A stretch of 64,000 nucleotides of DNA from positions 3,796,501 to 3,860,500 of the forward strand of contig JAHQIY010000001.1 in NCBI GenBank assembly GCA_019054805.1. The letters run 5' to 3'. Under the pieces are notes generated by a model. The model saw only the letters and a program-made list of their open reading frames with translations. It was not told the origin of the DNA and did not search any database. The stretch comes from Brachionus manjavacas (taxonomy: Eukaryota > Rotifera > Eurotatoria > Ploima > Brachionidae). Position numbers and translations under genes: made by a program. This document shows, in pieces, positions 9,280 to 20,901 of the stretch. Positions within the stretch are counted from its first letter, which is position 1. Each line of letters starts with the position of its first letter.

Positions 9280-12142
9280 TCTCGAATCTTTAAAATATAT
9301 GTATTTAAATGCTACTTCCTTGGACAATAAACTTGATGAATTCAGTGTTGTTATTGAAACATATAGCCCACAAATTGTGGCAGTTAGTGAGACTTGGTTT
9401 AAGAGCAACTCAAATGCAAGCATTAAAGGATACAATTTGTACAGAAAGGACAGAAGTGATGGACGCAGAGGCCGGGGTGTATGTCTCTACATTGATGAAA
9501 ATATCGATTCATTTGAATTAAATGATGCAGGTTTTAATTTAAGTAAAATAGAACAAATTAGGGTAGTTGTTAACTTTAACTGTGAAAAGTATTTAGTTGG
9601 CTGTCTTTATAGGCCAAACGATTTTGTTGATATGAACGATTTTGATTTAGTCTTCAAACAAGCTAAAGACTATGTGGATGAAAGAGGTTTTAAGGATATT
9701 CTAATAATGGGTGACTTTAACTTTCCATCAATCATCTGGTCAAATGGCTGTGTTTCAGAAATCTTAAACGAAAATGGCATCGAACATAAATTCAGAGAGA
9801 AGCTAAGCGACACTTTTTATATCAGCATGTAAATGTTCCAACATTTCAAATGTCAAACGAAAAAGCTGTCAACACTTTGGATTTGATTTTCACGACTCAG
9901 TCTGGCAGTTTGTATGCAATCGATACAAAATTTGTGCTTGGTAACATTGATAAAGGACATCTGGTTATCTTTTTCAATTTTGTACTAAAAAACAAGGTTA
10001 GTAAGAAATCATATATTATTGAAAAATTTCTTTATAGTAAGCTGACTTTGAAAAAATTTCTGATTTTTTATCAAATATTGATTGGGTGCACTTATTTGAG
10101 AATTTAAATATTCAGGAAATGTACAATGAGTTTATTTTCTATGTCAGCGAAGCTAGTAATCGATTCATTCCAGTGACGGATGGCTCTAAAAGGAAAAGTA
10201 TCTCAAAATCTTGGATAAAAGATGATCTCAAGATCTTAATTAGGAATAAAAAAAATCTTAGATACAGGAACTGTTCATGTAACTGGAAGGATATTAATCT
10301 TTATAATGATTACAAAAGTATCTGTAAATTAGTTTCTTCGGGAATAAAAAGAGCCAGACTAACTTTTGAACAAAATTTAGTAGATAAAGCTAAGAAGAAT
10401 CCAAAATTATTATACAAATATCTAAATGATCAACAAGTAATCAGAGAATCAATCATAGCATTAAAGAAGTCAAACAATGAATTAACGCAAGAACCGAAAG
10501 AGATATCAAATCTACTAAATAAATGTTTTGAAGGTGTTTTTGTTATTGAACAAGATGGGGAGCTTCCACCTTTTGTAGCTGAACTAAATGAAAACTGTTC
10601 AGAATATATTGAAATTGAACCAAATGATATTAGTTATGAAGTGGTTTATAAAAAATTACAAGACCTTAATCAAAATAAATCATGTGTTGTAGACAAGCTT
10701 CATCCGCTATTGCTAAAAAACTGTGCAGAAGCCTTTACTGTTCCTTTAACTTTAATTTTCAGAAAGTCTTAATCTAATAGTCAGCTTCCAATAAAATTCA
10801 GATCAGCAAATATTACTCCATTGTTTAAAAAAGGTGATAAATCAACGGCCAGCAATTATCGTCCCGTGTCTTTAACTTCAATTCCGTGCAAAATAATGGA
10901 AAGCATAATAAGAACCAAAATGGGAGACTATCTTTATAAGAACAATATTATATCTAAAGAATAGCATGGATTTGTCAGGAAAAAGTCATGTACATCTACT
11001 CTTATGGAAACTCTAGATTTCATCTCAATGAGTCTAGACAAAAGTATTCCTGTTGATGTAATTCTGCTAGATTTTGCGAAAGCATTGATACTGTGCCGCA
11101 CAGACGACTAATAGCTAAATTGAAAGCGTATGGCTTTAATGGTCTGACACTAAAATGGATTGAAGCTTTTTTGAAAAATAGAAGACAACGAGTTGTTCAA
11201 GGTGAAATTTTGTCGGATTGGGTTGAGATTTTTAGCGGTGTACCACAAGGATCAGTGATTGGTCCACTTTTGTTCGTTTTGTATATCAATGATCTACCAA
11301 AAGGAATGGAGAATATTGTCAAAATGTATGCAGATGATACAAAAATATTCTCGCAAACGGTATCAGAAATATGCGCAGTGAAACTTCAATCAGATTTAGA
11401 TTTAATTTTCAAGTGGACTCAAAATTGGCTTCTTCTCTTCAACACATCAAAATGTGTGGTTATGCATTGCGATCATAAAAACAAAGAATTCACTTATTTT
11501 ATTAATGGTAAACAGTTATCAACGTCTGAAACCGAAAGAGATCTCGGAGTTATCTTCAAAACAAATCTCAAATGGAAAAATCAAGTGATAGAGGCTACAA
11601 ACAAAGCAAATCAAATGTTTGGTCGCATCAGGAAATCATTCGCTCGTTTTGATTGTAAGTTATTTAGATCATTGTATTTAACTTTTGTTCGTCCTCTTTT
11701 GGAATTTGCTGTGCCTGTATGGTCTCCATTTCTTAAGTCGGATTGTGAGAATCTTGAGTGGATTCAACGCAGAGCTACGAAATTTGTTTCTTCAATTAGA
11801 AACAAACCGTATGAAAGCAGATTGAAGGCTTTAAAAATTCCAAATCTGGTGGAAAGAAGAAAAAAAGGTGATCTAATTCAATTATACAAGTTCATGCATA
11901 GAATAGAATTGGTTGAAAAAAGCAACAATTTTAATGTCACCAAAATCCAAGGAAGAGGTCACTGCTTCAAATATCACAATGAAATTTCGAGGCTCCAACA
12001 TAGAGATAACTTTTTTTTCAACAGAACCGCTAACATATGGAACTCACTGCCAAATCAATTAGTTGAAGCCTCTAATGTTAACAGCTTTAAAGCAGGCATT
12101 GATTGCTGGATGAGCAGCAATCAATCACATCAGCTGTCATAG
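9250..12142 (+). pseudogene. LINE ORF2: endonuclease plus reverse transcriptase (broken)
   Basis: Endonuclease domain: LKYMYLNATSLDNKLDE, the SETW motif with the catalytic Glu (about 9389-9400), GVCLYID, VGCLYRPN and MGDFNFP (9708-9728). A frameshift near 9830 follows; NTLDLIFT and a GHLVIFF remnant of the conserved final His motif (about 9880-9980) continue in another frame. The RT has ITPLFKKGD..NYRPVSLTS, LLDFAKA (one-base lesion near 11082), [14 protein letters not shown], catalytic YADDTKIF (about 11328), and a thumb/tail ending with WNSLPNQL and FKAGIDCW. An internal TAG at about 10961-10963 interrupts HGFVRK. The last 350 codons from 11093 are uninterrupted. Confidence 0.85.
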
Positions 12143-12195
12143 TGTGCCTTATCAGCACACTCGCTGGCTAGCCAGCTACAGTCAAAACTACTACT
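12142..12195 (+). promoter_or_regulatory. LINE 3' hairpins and (ACT)n tail
   Basis: Directly after the ORF2 stop come a hairpin with stem GTGTGC/GCACAC (12142-12160), a perfect 14-bp palindrome GCTGGCTAGCCAGC (12163-12176) and a trinucleotide tail of ACT units. The same two structures and tail are intact in the truncated copy (30017-30079). By analogy with other LINEs the 3' structure is probably the recognition site for its own reverse transcriptase. The structure is seen; the function is inference. Confidence 0.7.
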
Positions 12196-12360
12196 ACTAG
12201 TAGAATGAAAATAACGGAAATTTGATTTAGTAAAAAGAAGCTTAGATTTTATTCTGACTAGAAAATTTTATTAAGAAGTTCTTAAATATTTGGATATTTA
12301 TTACAAATAATTTAATTTCTAATTTCGAAAATTTAAATAAATCTTTATTTAACAGTAATG

Positions 12361-12440
12361 AAAAGCTGCTTTAGGTTTTATTCGTTACCTAAAGCAGCTT
12401 TTTTATTTTCTTAAAATACTAATTATTTAAGAAAATAAAA
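12361..12440. repeat. Two consecutive perfect inverted repeats
   Basis: AAAAGCTGCTTTAGGT (12361-12376) is followed by a 10-nt loop and its exact complement (12387-12402). TTTTATTTTCTTAAA (12401-12415) is followed by a 10-nt spacer and its exact complement (12426-12440). The two palindromes share two bases. No gene is attached. Confidence 0.8.
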
Positions 12441-13138
12441 TTTGAATTTGAATTATCAAGGAATTTGCTTCACCCATAAGATTTAGAATTGTAATTATAT
12501 TCAGCTCTGTTTTTTTTTTTTTAAAGAGCAATATGTTGTTTAAAAAAGAACACCAGCTTTTTTATTACACTAAACGCGTATTATTTTACTTTTATAATAT
12601 TATCGATAAAGAGAAGAGGGTTGTGAATTTTTTTAATTCGATCGTTTCAATTCAGAAAAGCTTGCATTGATTTTTTAACTATTAAAAATGATTTATTTCT
12701 ACAAAATGTTTAAAGTTTAAGCAACCTTGCTTAGTCCGAAAATTGACTTTCGAAACTAAGCTTTATGATTTTTGGTGACTTTTTGGAAATTTTCTAAAAT
12801 TTTTTTTTTCACTGACTTAAAGCTCTAAAAGTAAATTTGAAATTTGAAATACAATGATGCAAAAAACTTAACTTCTACCTAAATTGTGACTTATGTCAAA
12901 AAAAAAAACTTTGTTTTAACAAATATTTATTAGATTTTCATGTTATTATGGGTTTATTTATTTTAACTTCAGATTTTTAATCTTCAATGTAAATAAAAGT
13001 CTAGATTATGTTCTAATTAGCCAAAATTGGACTGTTGATGATTTTTTTTTAGAAATTATTCTCAAGAAAAAATTTATTTTTAAATAAAAGATAAAATAAT
13101 TTATGAATGTTTGAAGGTTTAACGCTCGCTACACATCG
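12441..13138. other. Intergenic, 3' flank of SCFD1
   Basis: AT-rich sequence with long T and A runs. It includes the SCFD1 3' UTR and polyadenylation region, which I cannot delimit. No coding or RNA signal seen. Confidence 0.5.
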
Positions 13139-15546
13139 CTACATGCTTTTTCCTAATTTACCAAACTATAAACAAAATTTTCATTAAATAAAATATTAGA
13201 TTAAAAAATAGAATAAAAAATTACTTGTCTGACCAAGTCTGACCCATTAATTAAATCCGTACATCCGTAAATTATTCGTTTTGGATAACCATTAGCTGCT
13301 TTAGCCTAAATAATTAAAAAAATTAATAACTAAATTTAGATAAAATGCAAAACTACTTTAGCGTGATCAAGAAGATTCTGATATTCGATATAGTTTCCTC
13401 CTCCGACAACGAACACTAAAGCATCACTAACTGGATTACGGATTCTGTTACCATCACTCTTTATTAATTTTGGATCAAAGTATCTGTAGTCATCAGTTTC
13501 GGGTGAAGCTTTTTGTTCCATTAAGTTTTCAGTAATGCGAGTAATTGGGAATTTCTTTTAGAAACAAAAAAATATATTTTACATTATAGAAGTACATTTA
13601 TAATACATTTTGTTTGACTACTAAGTTTTTGACCCCTTCCATAACAAATTTTGAACTCTTGGACAAAAGGTTCGAAAATTTACTTTAAAAAATAATTTTT
13701 TTTTTTAATTTTTTTTAATTTAATCTTACTTGACTGTTCCAGTCATTGAATCACCATATTGGTTTGAATAATTCATTTTGCTTATTGTTTTATAGCTTTT
13801 GATGTAACTTATTGATCCCATGTCACAGTTAATTTCTTTTAATTTTGGAATCAAGTAATCATTGAATTCGGATTGAGACAAATTTTGATTGCAAAGATAA
13901 TAGATTATAATTAATCTTAATTTATCGTCATTTGTTCCGGCTAAAAAAAGGTCAGATTTTTTTTTATTTGATAAATATTTAAAAAACCTTCTGGATCATT
14001 TAGAATTTCCATTATAGATTTTTCCTAAATTAAAACAAAAAATAAAAATTAAAAAAATTTCTCTTAAATTTTACCAATGTGGCTTTTCCCATAATTTTCT
14101 CCTCAGTTTCATAAAAAATATCCAATTTTCTTTTCTTAAAAAAAAACAAACATATTTTAAAAACAAAATTTTACTAATGACTACTTTAATTTGATCGAGC
14201 AATGATGTAGCAATGTTTGTATGCATTTCTAGAAATCGTTTCATTTCGGTCAATTCTGGTAGAGAACTAATGGCGTTTGATAATTTGGACGTTTCATTAA
14301 AAAAATCCTCATTTTTTCCGTCAACAGAATTCTTCAAACTTTGAATTTTGCTATCATGATGTTTGTATTTTTCCAGTTCTTCTTGAACCGATTCGGCAAC
14401 AATTGGAAAAGGGTTGCCTTTTTGTTGTTTCCAAAATTTGTCTGTATTCAGCAAGTCGTATAATTTATTTTCCTTGTTTGTCGCATGAGGAACATCAGGA
14501 TTATTTTCCAAATTAATTCTGTTCAATTCTAGCTCGAATACATCATGCAACAGTGCCTGGTAAGTCCAAGTGTGATGAAGCGGTGTTGCCAAGTCAAAAT
14601 TACGGTCTAATAGAACTAATAATGGTCTCTGAAAAGCGATCTGATTAGATGAATCATTTAAAAATAAAGAATTCCTTGCATCACGTAAATTTTCTCTTAT
14701 TTTTTTATCCAACCTCTTTTAATTAAGATTGAAAATTTTTTTTTTTAATTAGTTTAGTACCTCAGCCACGTATTCAGCAGCGGTTCCTTTAGGACATCGA
14801 ATAATAGGTACAGATCCCATGGTAACAAATACAGCAAAAAGACCATCAGCTATGATGTTAATCTTTTCATTCATTTCACTTTCAGTGACATCTCCCTTAT
14901 TTAATGCTAAAAAAAATAAAGAATTATCAATTAAAAAGACAGAAATTACCGTAATATGATACAAGATCTTTATTTTTGTGCTGTAAACAAAAAAGTTCAT
15001 CTTCAAGGCTAATAAAATTTGAATATTGGTCAAATATTTTGTTTATTTGTTGGACACAATTTGCAGAAATTGCTGCTTGGGCAATATCTTCGAGAAGAGT
15101 TCGAGGTATTGGAGACACGAAATTAAGATAGTATGACTCATATAGTTCATTTTTCAAGTCTTGACATAAGCGAGTAACATTCTCTGTTGTGGGTGATATA
15201 AAATAGACGGCAGGGACATCCGGAATAGGATCTCGGTCGGTATTAAGCAAACTGTTTAAAAAATTGAATAAAATTGAATAAAAAAATATTTATTAAAAAG
15301 TACAGGTAGGCAGTTACGCCAAGATCTCTTAGTTCTTTAACTGAGAGTAATGGTGAAATGATGTCTTGGCCAAACTCGTCGTAGATTAAAATTTTCCATT
15401 GTGGTTCGTCTAAATTTGGATTTGATGACAATGGCTGGTTAAAGTTTAGCATAGATTTGAGTGTTTCTGTTAAATTTTTTTTAGAAATTTTCTTTTTTTT
15501 TCATCTAAAAGTTACCTATTTGTCTTTCTCGGATCGAAATGGACAT
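13139..15546 (-). CDS. SCFD1: Sec1 family domain-containing protein 1 (Sly1)
   Basis: SM (Sec1/Munc18) protein that binds the syntaxin-5 SNARE and drives ER-Golgi vesicle fusion. I place 12 exons on the minus strand: 15546-15516, 15466-15304, 15251-14950, 14906-14761, 14715-14185, 14134-14075, 14024-13988, 13940-13730, 13682-13607, 13554-13357, 13305-13225, 13165-13139. All have GT-AG introns and the frame is continuous for 620 codons; vertebrate SCFD1 is about 640 residues. Clear family blocks are SIRERQ near the N-terminus, FGQDIISPLLSVKELRDLG, DRDPIPDVPAVYF, RCPKGTAAEYVAE, LRDARNSLF, FQRPLLVLLDRNFDLATPLH, FVMEGVKNLV, SPETDDYRYFDPK and VFVVGGGNYIEYQNL. The start is the ATG at 15546, where alignment with the family N-terminus begins. 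The last exon is only 9 codons and completes the terminal KLG pattern. The gene looks intact. Confidence 0.96.
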
Positions 15547-17556
15547 TTTTGGCTAAGAAATCTTAAAAGTTTATTGTTTATTCGTAGCACTGGATTTATT
15601 ATTTTATTATTTTGATTTTTATTTAATTAACAATTATGTGACGTGTGTATAAAGTAGAATTGAAAATTTAAAAAAAATTTTCGAATGCCTGCATAGAAAA
15701 ATTGGAAATATTAAAATTAATTTTCTTTTTTATTTAGATCTTACTAAACATTAGAACAAAAGTTTAAGTATAAGTGAAAAACTTATAATTATTTGAATTA
15801 AACTATAGATAAATCATTTTCTTTTTATCTAGATATTTGAAATCTGTATCGAGAAATCTTAAGAAAAAAAATTGAATATGTTTTTAAAAAAGAAGCGACT
15901 GCCACAGCTCTTTAGAGTTATGCTTAGATAATCTCTAAGCTTCAGTTTAAACTTCTTCTACTACTACTACTACTAACATAGTACAAGGTATAAAAATTTA
16001 AAAAAAAATTTATTCTTTTGAAAAAATTTCAAAGCCCTTGTTTCTTTGAATTTTATTTTCTAGAATACTTATTTTTATCAATAGTCTTAAATAATTTTTA
16101 TTAGCTATAGTCTAAACAGGTTTTGTGATGCAGATTCAGTTTCTTTTAATCAGATTATCAATATTTTTCAAAATTTTTAATCAGAAAATTTATTGATATT
16201 ATTTATTATTAAAAATAAAAATTTAATCAGATAAATTCAAAACACAATTGAAAAGAAAAAGAAGCTTTGCTTATATAAATTTTCATAAAAATTTTTTTTT
16301 TTCAAAAATTGAAACTAAAAAAACAAGGCATAAAACCAAATTTGTCAAAATTCTTTTAATGTGAATCAACACATTCTTCTTTTTTCTTTTTTAAATAAAT
16401 CTTAACTTTTTTAATATATTTTAATTTTAATCAATATGTTCTTCAGTATTTTTGAATTAAAATTTAGAATTAAGATCTTGAAGATGAAATTAGTGATATT
16501 CGGCAATTAAATTACTTTAAAATTCTAAATTTATTTTAAATTTAAATAAAAGTTTATTGAAATTGCTTATATAATTGACTTAATATTTTTATAACTTTTT
16601 ATGACTAAAATTTTGATATTAAAAAATTATTTTATTAGATTTTCACATTTCACAAAATTATTTTTATTCGTTTTTCGTCATTTCTTTTTTATGCGTGAAT
16701 AGAATTTTTCATGTATTTTATTTTCATTTTATCTTTTTTACTCCTCATCTATATTGGTTTTGTTGTTTTTGTCCTATCTTATTTTTTCTTAACTTTTTAT
16801 TTGTGAACTTTAATTTTAGTTCAATAATTTTAATAAAGTGATAAAAAACAAATATATTCTTAGTTCTTTTAGTTTTCATTTTAATATTATTCTTAAATTA
16901 TAGAAGAATATTTTTAGGTTCTCTTAAGCAAAAAAAAAGCTAATTCAAAGTTTCGTTATGTGAAAAAGAAAGCTATGAGCTTTTAAAATTCATTTATGAT
17001 CATCTTCTTTTAAATACTTATTTGCTTTATATAGTAAAATGAAAAACAATTTTGCAAAATGTTTCATCATCTAGCGACAATGTTACATTTTAAATTTTTG
17101 AAAAGCAAATTAAAATTAAAAAATATGTATTGATGTTTTTTTTTAATTTCTAAAGTTTTTCCTTAATATTATAATTTTTATTTCAAAATTAATTGAGTAT
17201 TAAGTCACTTGATTTAATTTTAATTTGGCAGTTTTTTTTATAAATCATTAGAACTCACTTAAGATTTAAAAGTTAGCATGCTTAGACAAAAAAGTTAAAA
17301 AGATAAATTTTTTTCAAATATTTTAGTGAGTCAAAGTAAAAATAAAAAATAAAAAACTTTCAAGAAAACTAAAATCAAATTATCTTAATTTTTTTTTGAA
17401 TAAAAATAAATAAATTAACAAAAAAACTGATACGAGTCTATTCGGAATTTCGAGATATGAAATAAGATTTGGTTTTATCTTTTAAAGGAGAAGATCTTAA
17501 ATTTTATAATTAATTTTCTATTAAAGAAATCAAATAGTCATATTAAGCCGAGCTAA
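15547..17556. other. Intergenic between divergent SCFD1 and GPR137 genes
   Basis: About 2 kb of AT-rich sequence that must contain both promoters. Apart from the retroposon 3' end at 15885-15975, no repeat, coding or RNA signal is recognisable. Confidence 0.5.
15885..15975 (+). mobile_element. Retroposon 3' end with (CTA)n tail
   Basis: An island of mixed base composition contains a stem TTAGAG...CTCTAA (about 15911-15937), then aagcttcagtttaaacttct and a run of CTA units ending at about 15975. The arrangement (hairpin, short spacer, trinucleotide tail) is the same as at the 3' end of the LINE at 12142-12195, but the sequence differs. It is read as a very short 5'-truncated insertion of a related family. 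Confidence 0.5.
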
Positions 17557-20294
17557 ATGGATGAGTTTATCACATTTCCATTTCCTACGGCAGCGCCCGC
17601 TATTCCAGCCAATGTTTATTTACCTCTAACTATCATATTAATAATTTTTTACTCGTCAATTTTCATAATTGCCTACTATCAGCTATTTTTAATATGGTTC
17701 TATAAACACAAACGATTTAGCTACCAGACTGCGTTCCTGTTCTCTAGTCTTGTTTGGTCTAGTCTTCGCATTACACTTTTTTCTTTTTACTTCGAAAATG
17801 CCACTGATGCCAACAAACTAACATTTTCTCTCTACTTTGCTTTCTATTGCCTGCCAGTAGTCATTCAATTCTCAATTTTGTGCCTCCTGGTGCTTTACTA
17901 CGGACAGGTATGCACAATTTTTTTAGATAAAAATAAATAATCATTTTCCAAAAAAAGGTTTATTTTAAAATTGCGACTAGAATCAATCAAGATAGAAACA
18001 AGTAAAAATTAAAATTATTAAAAAAATTTTAAAGCTAGTTTTTGTTAAAGCTTTAGACTGCGATTGACTATTTTTGTTTGCGTCCTGATATTTTTTGTGA
18101 CCAGTTTAGTGTCGGCATACATGGTCCGCGAAATATGTATATTTAAAAAAACTTCAAATCATGACATTTATAGAATAACTTTGATTCGAATTCTTATTAC
18201 TGATACTTTGTTTGTGATAATTGGATTTTTGCTGAGCTCATTTTTGTACCGCATAGCTCATTTATCCATTAATTATAACATACCAGAACAAAATGTAATA
18301 ATTTTTAGATTATTTTGATGTTGAAATTTACAATTTTTTTTAAATTAAGAATATATCAGTTCTGAAATCCATAATTGTGTCCGTGTGCACTTCATTTTTA
18401 TTGATTAGCAGGACTTTTTATAATATTTTGGCCATTTCAATTGATGGACTGAAATTACCAGGATTCGATTTTGACTGGATTAATGTCAGTGATCAGGTAA
18501 ATCTAATTATTTTTAAAAATCACGAATTTTGAATGAAGAAATGAAAAATTTTTATCAAAAATCTTTATAAAATCTTAATATTTAAAAAAAAATCTCATGG
18601 TAAAAAAAGTTTATTAAGGTCAATTTAACATGTATTAACGATATTAATTAAAATTTATTAATGCTAATTTTTTCATTTTGCTTTTTCTGCTTATTCTAAT
18701 CATTTTCTTTATTTACGACATTTAAAAAATAAGTAAAACTAAAAAATAAATTTTAATTTAATAATTATTTAGAGAAATCTCTATTTTTTTAATGTCAAAA
18801 AAATTTCATACAACTATAAAATAACCTCATTTTATAAAATTTCTAAAATTTTTTATAGAGTATTTTTTCTATCTAAATAGATCAAAAATTATAAATTTTC
18901 ACTTATTTTAAAAAAACATCATAAATAGTCTATAAATCCCTAATATTCAGAGATCAGGAGCCTGAGGCGCGCAGCCTTGGTTTGGTCATTTAAAAATTTT
19001 AATTTTATTTAAAAAAAGCAAAAATTTTCGAGAAAAGCATCAGATGAAAATGTTTAGAAAATATTACATATGCAATAGATCGATTATCAATCATACTTAC
19101 CAATAGTGCTGAAAAAAATAAAACTAAATATATCACAGAGCAAAAAAATGATAACTCTTTTCATAGTTAGTCATATTAAAAACCACTTTCAATAGATTTC
19201 TTTCTTTCTTGATTCATTCACTACTTAAACATGAAGCTTTTTCAGTTTTTTTATTTTTCCTTTTATTTTTTTAAAGATTTTAGCAACTAATTCAATTTTA
19301 TAAATTCAAATTATTTTTAATTAATAAATCAAATCGGTATCATTTTTCAGTAGAAATAATAATTTAATGAAAAATACAAAATTTTTCATTTTTTTATTTA
19401 GTTACATAATTAGCTTTATGTTTTACAAAAATTTTAATTTCAAGTTTTAAATTTAAATTTCAAAAATATCTAAGTAATTTTAGATTTTTAAAATAATACA
19501 AAAAAAATTAAAATTTTTGTCAATATTTAATGATATTATTTTTTAATTACTCTAAATAATTCTCTCAAGTTTAGTTTTATACTCTCAAAAATCGTTTAAG
19601 ATCTTAGAAAGCAAGTTAAATTTAATCACACTGAGATTTTTCAAAAAATTTTAACTTTTATAGGGTTAATTTAAAAGGGGATATTTTTCTCTAAAAACTG
19701 AATTTCATGGATAATTCCGATAATAGGAGTTTTTTGACTAATATTTCTATTATATTATAAAATAAATCTGAGCATTTTAAACTTACTTTTTAAAAAAAGA
19801 CCACTTTTTAAAATTTCTTGTTAAATTTTTTTATTCATAAAATAAAATGCTAAATTATTTGTTTTGTAATAATCTTATCTAAAAATTATCAATTTGCTTA
19901 GAGAAAAAAACTAAATTTTAAATAATTAAACTTAAAAAATTAGATGAAAACAATTTTTGTCTTTTTTTATCACATGTTTTAAAATTTGTCACATCAAAAG
20001 GCTGATTTGGTCAATTTAACCGAGACTAAGAAATACATAACATTTGTGGTTGTGATTTTAATATGGGAATTAATACCATCTTTAGTGGTTGTGGTATTAT
20101 TCAGGGTAAAACAAGACCATATATCAGACGAAGCCATTTTAAACATCAACTCTTATCTGCCAAACGAAAAAAGTGTATTCATCGAGTCGAATAGTTACAA
20201 TGTAGACAACTACGAAGCTGATTATGAGAATAGTGTTGATGAATACTTTTCGAGAGAGAGAAGGTCATTTTACAATTCAATCAGTCATTATTAA
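17557..20294 (+). CDS. GPR137: GPR137-family integral membrane protein
   Basis: Multi-pass protein of the GPR137/TM7SF1 family, in vertebrates a lysosomal membrane protein acting on Rag/mTORC1 signalling. Five exons: 17557-17907, 17958-18001, 18057-18294, 18350-18496 and 20001-20294, total 357 residues, all GT-AG and in frame. Family blocks: LIWFYKHKRFSYQTAFLF and LRITLFSFYFENATDANKL in exon 1, RILITDTLFVIIGF in exon 3, SRTFYNI and GFDFDWINVSDQ in exon 4, then ADLVN, ILIWELIPSLVVVVLFRVK in exon 5. Hydrophobic segments at about residues 22-47, 55-72, 85-115, 135-155 and later ones fit seven helices. The C-terminal tail after the last helix is short and acidic with many Asn/Tyr. Intron 4 is about 1.5 kb against about 50 nt for the others. 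ATG at 17557 aligns with the family start. Assignment is strong at family level; which paralogue is not decided. Confidence 0.93.
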
Positions 20295-20404
20295 TAGGGT
20301 GCAATAATGTAAATTAAAATTAAAGAATTAATAAAAAAATTTTTTGTTTAATTATTTTTTATTTATCTTTTTTGAATAGACAATAAAAATTATATGACAA
20401 ATTT

Positions 20405-20901
20405 TTAATGTTGCTTCTTTCTGAACGAGCAGCCTAAAAAGCAAAACACTAATAAAAAAAATCAATTTTTTTATTAATTAAGACAGACCAGTAGTGACTC
20501 TAGCTAAACCGCCAGTTGGTTGGCACAAGACCATGTTGCAGCCAACGCACAATACAACTGTTTGAGCATGGCTAAAGACAGTTGTAATTTTGACGCAGCC
20601 TTAATTAAAAACTTAATTTAATGATTTAGAATGAGGGAATAAAAAAATTTTTACTTGGGCATTTGACGTCCATGAAAAAAGAGTTTGGACTCTGGACTAA
20701 TCTTTTGAGTTTGCATTTTCTTTTCTCTTCTTCAACTGAAGGGTTCAACAAGTCTGTAGCTAACTGAGAGACAATTAAAATTTACCAAAGTGTCAACTCG
20801 TGCTCGTTAGGCCTATTTGGCAGCTTTTCCCCCCGATTCCGTCAACGAGCACAGAATTTGAAGCAAAAGGTCATTTAAAAAAAATAAACACTTACCGGCA
20901 T
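20405..20901 (-). CDS. RPS27: 40S ribosomal protein S27 (eS27)
   Basis: Small-subunit ribosomal protein with a four-cysteine zinc finger. Four exons on the minus strand: 20901-20896 (only ATGCCG), 20763-20655, 20599-20489, 20433-20405. The joined protein has 84 residues, exactly the length of the human protein. Visible blocks: [45 protein letters not shown] and LCQPTGG, ending GCSFRKKQH. The zinc ligands are the two CxxC pairs CPSC and CVGC. Exon 1 ends at G|GTAAGTG, a strong donor. Intron 3 has a weaker donor, GTCTGT, but without this splice the conserved C-terminal GCSFRKKQH would be lost. The tiny exons keep this gene out of any simple ORF scan. It is convergent with GPR137 (about 110 nt between stops). 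Confidence 0.93.

Larger units (their letters stand above)
8380..12200 (+). mobile_element. Near-full-length LINE (ORF1, endonuclease, reverse transcriptase, 3' hairpins, ACT tail)
   Basis: An element in the order ORF1 (8493-9279), apurinic-type endonuclease (9290-9960), linker (10086-10772), reverse transcriptase (10775-12142) and a short 3' UTR with two hairpins and an (ACT)n tail ending about 12200. The layout is that of the CR1/jockey-type non-LTR superfamilies. A few frameshifts and stops interrupt it, yet most of the protein is readable, so it is young. A 5'-truncated copy at 29300-30079 is almost identical to its 3' end. The 5' boundary is uncertain; short repeated units (aagcacacgtaagcc / aagcacaagtaagcc) at 8411-8460 may be promoter or 5' UTR. 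I could not define a target-site duplication. Confidence 0.9.

Noticed and set aside
17549-17556. gccgagct just before the GPR137 ATG resembles the family B repeat core
   Set aside because: Only eight bases match and the A-rich body is absent; chance similarity.
18955-18985. Small GC-rich patch in GPR137 intron 4 (gagcctgaggcgcgcagcc)
   Set aside because: Stands out by composition only; no pairing, motif or second copy found in the window.
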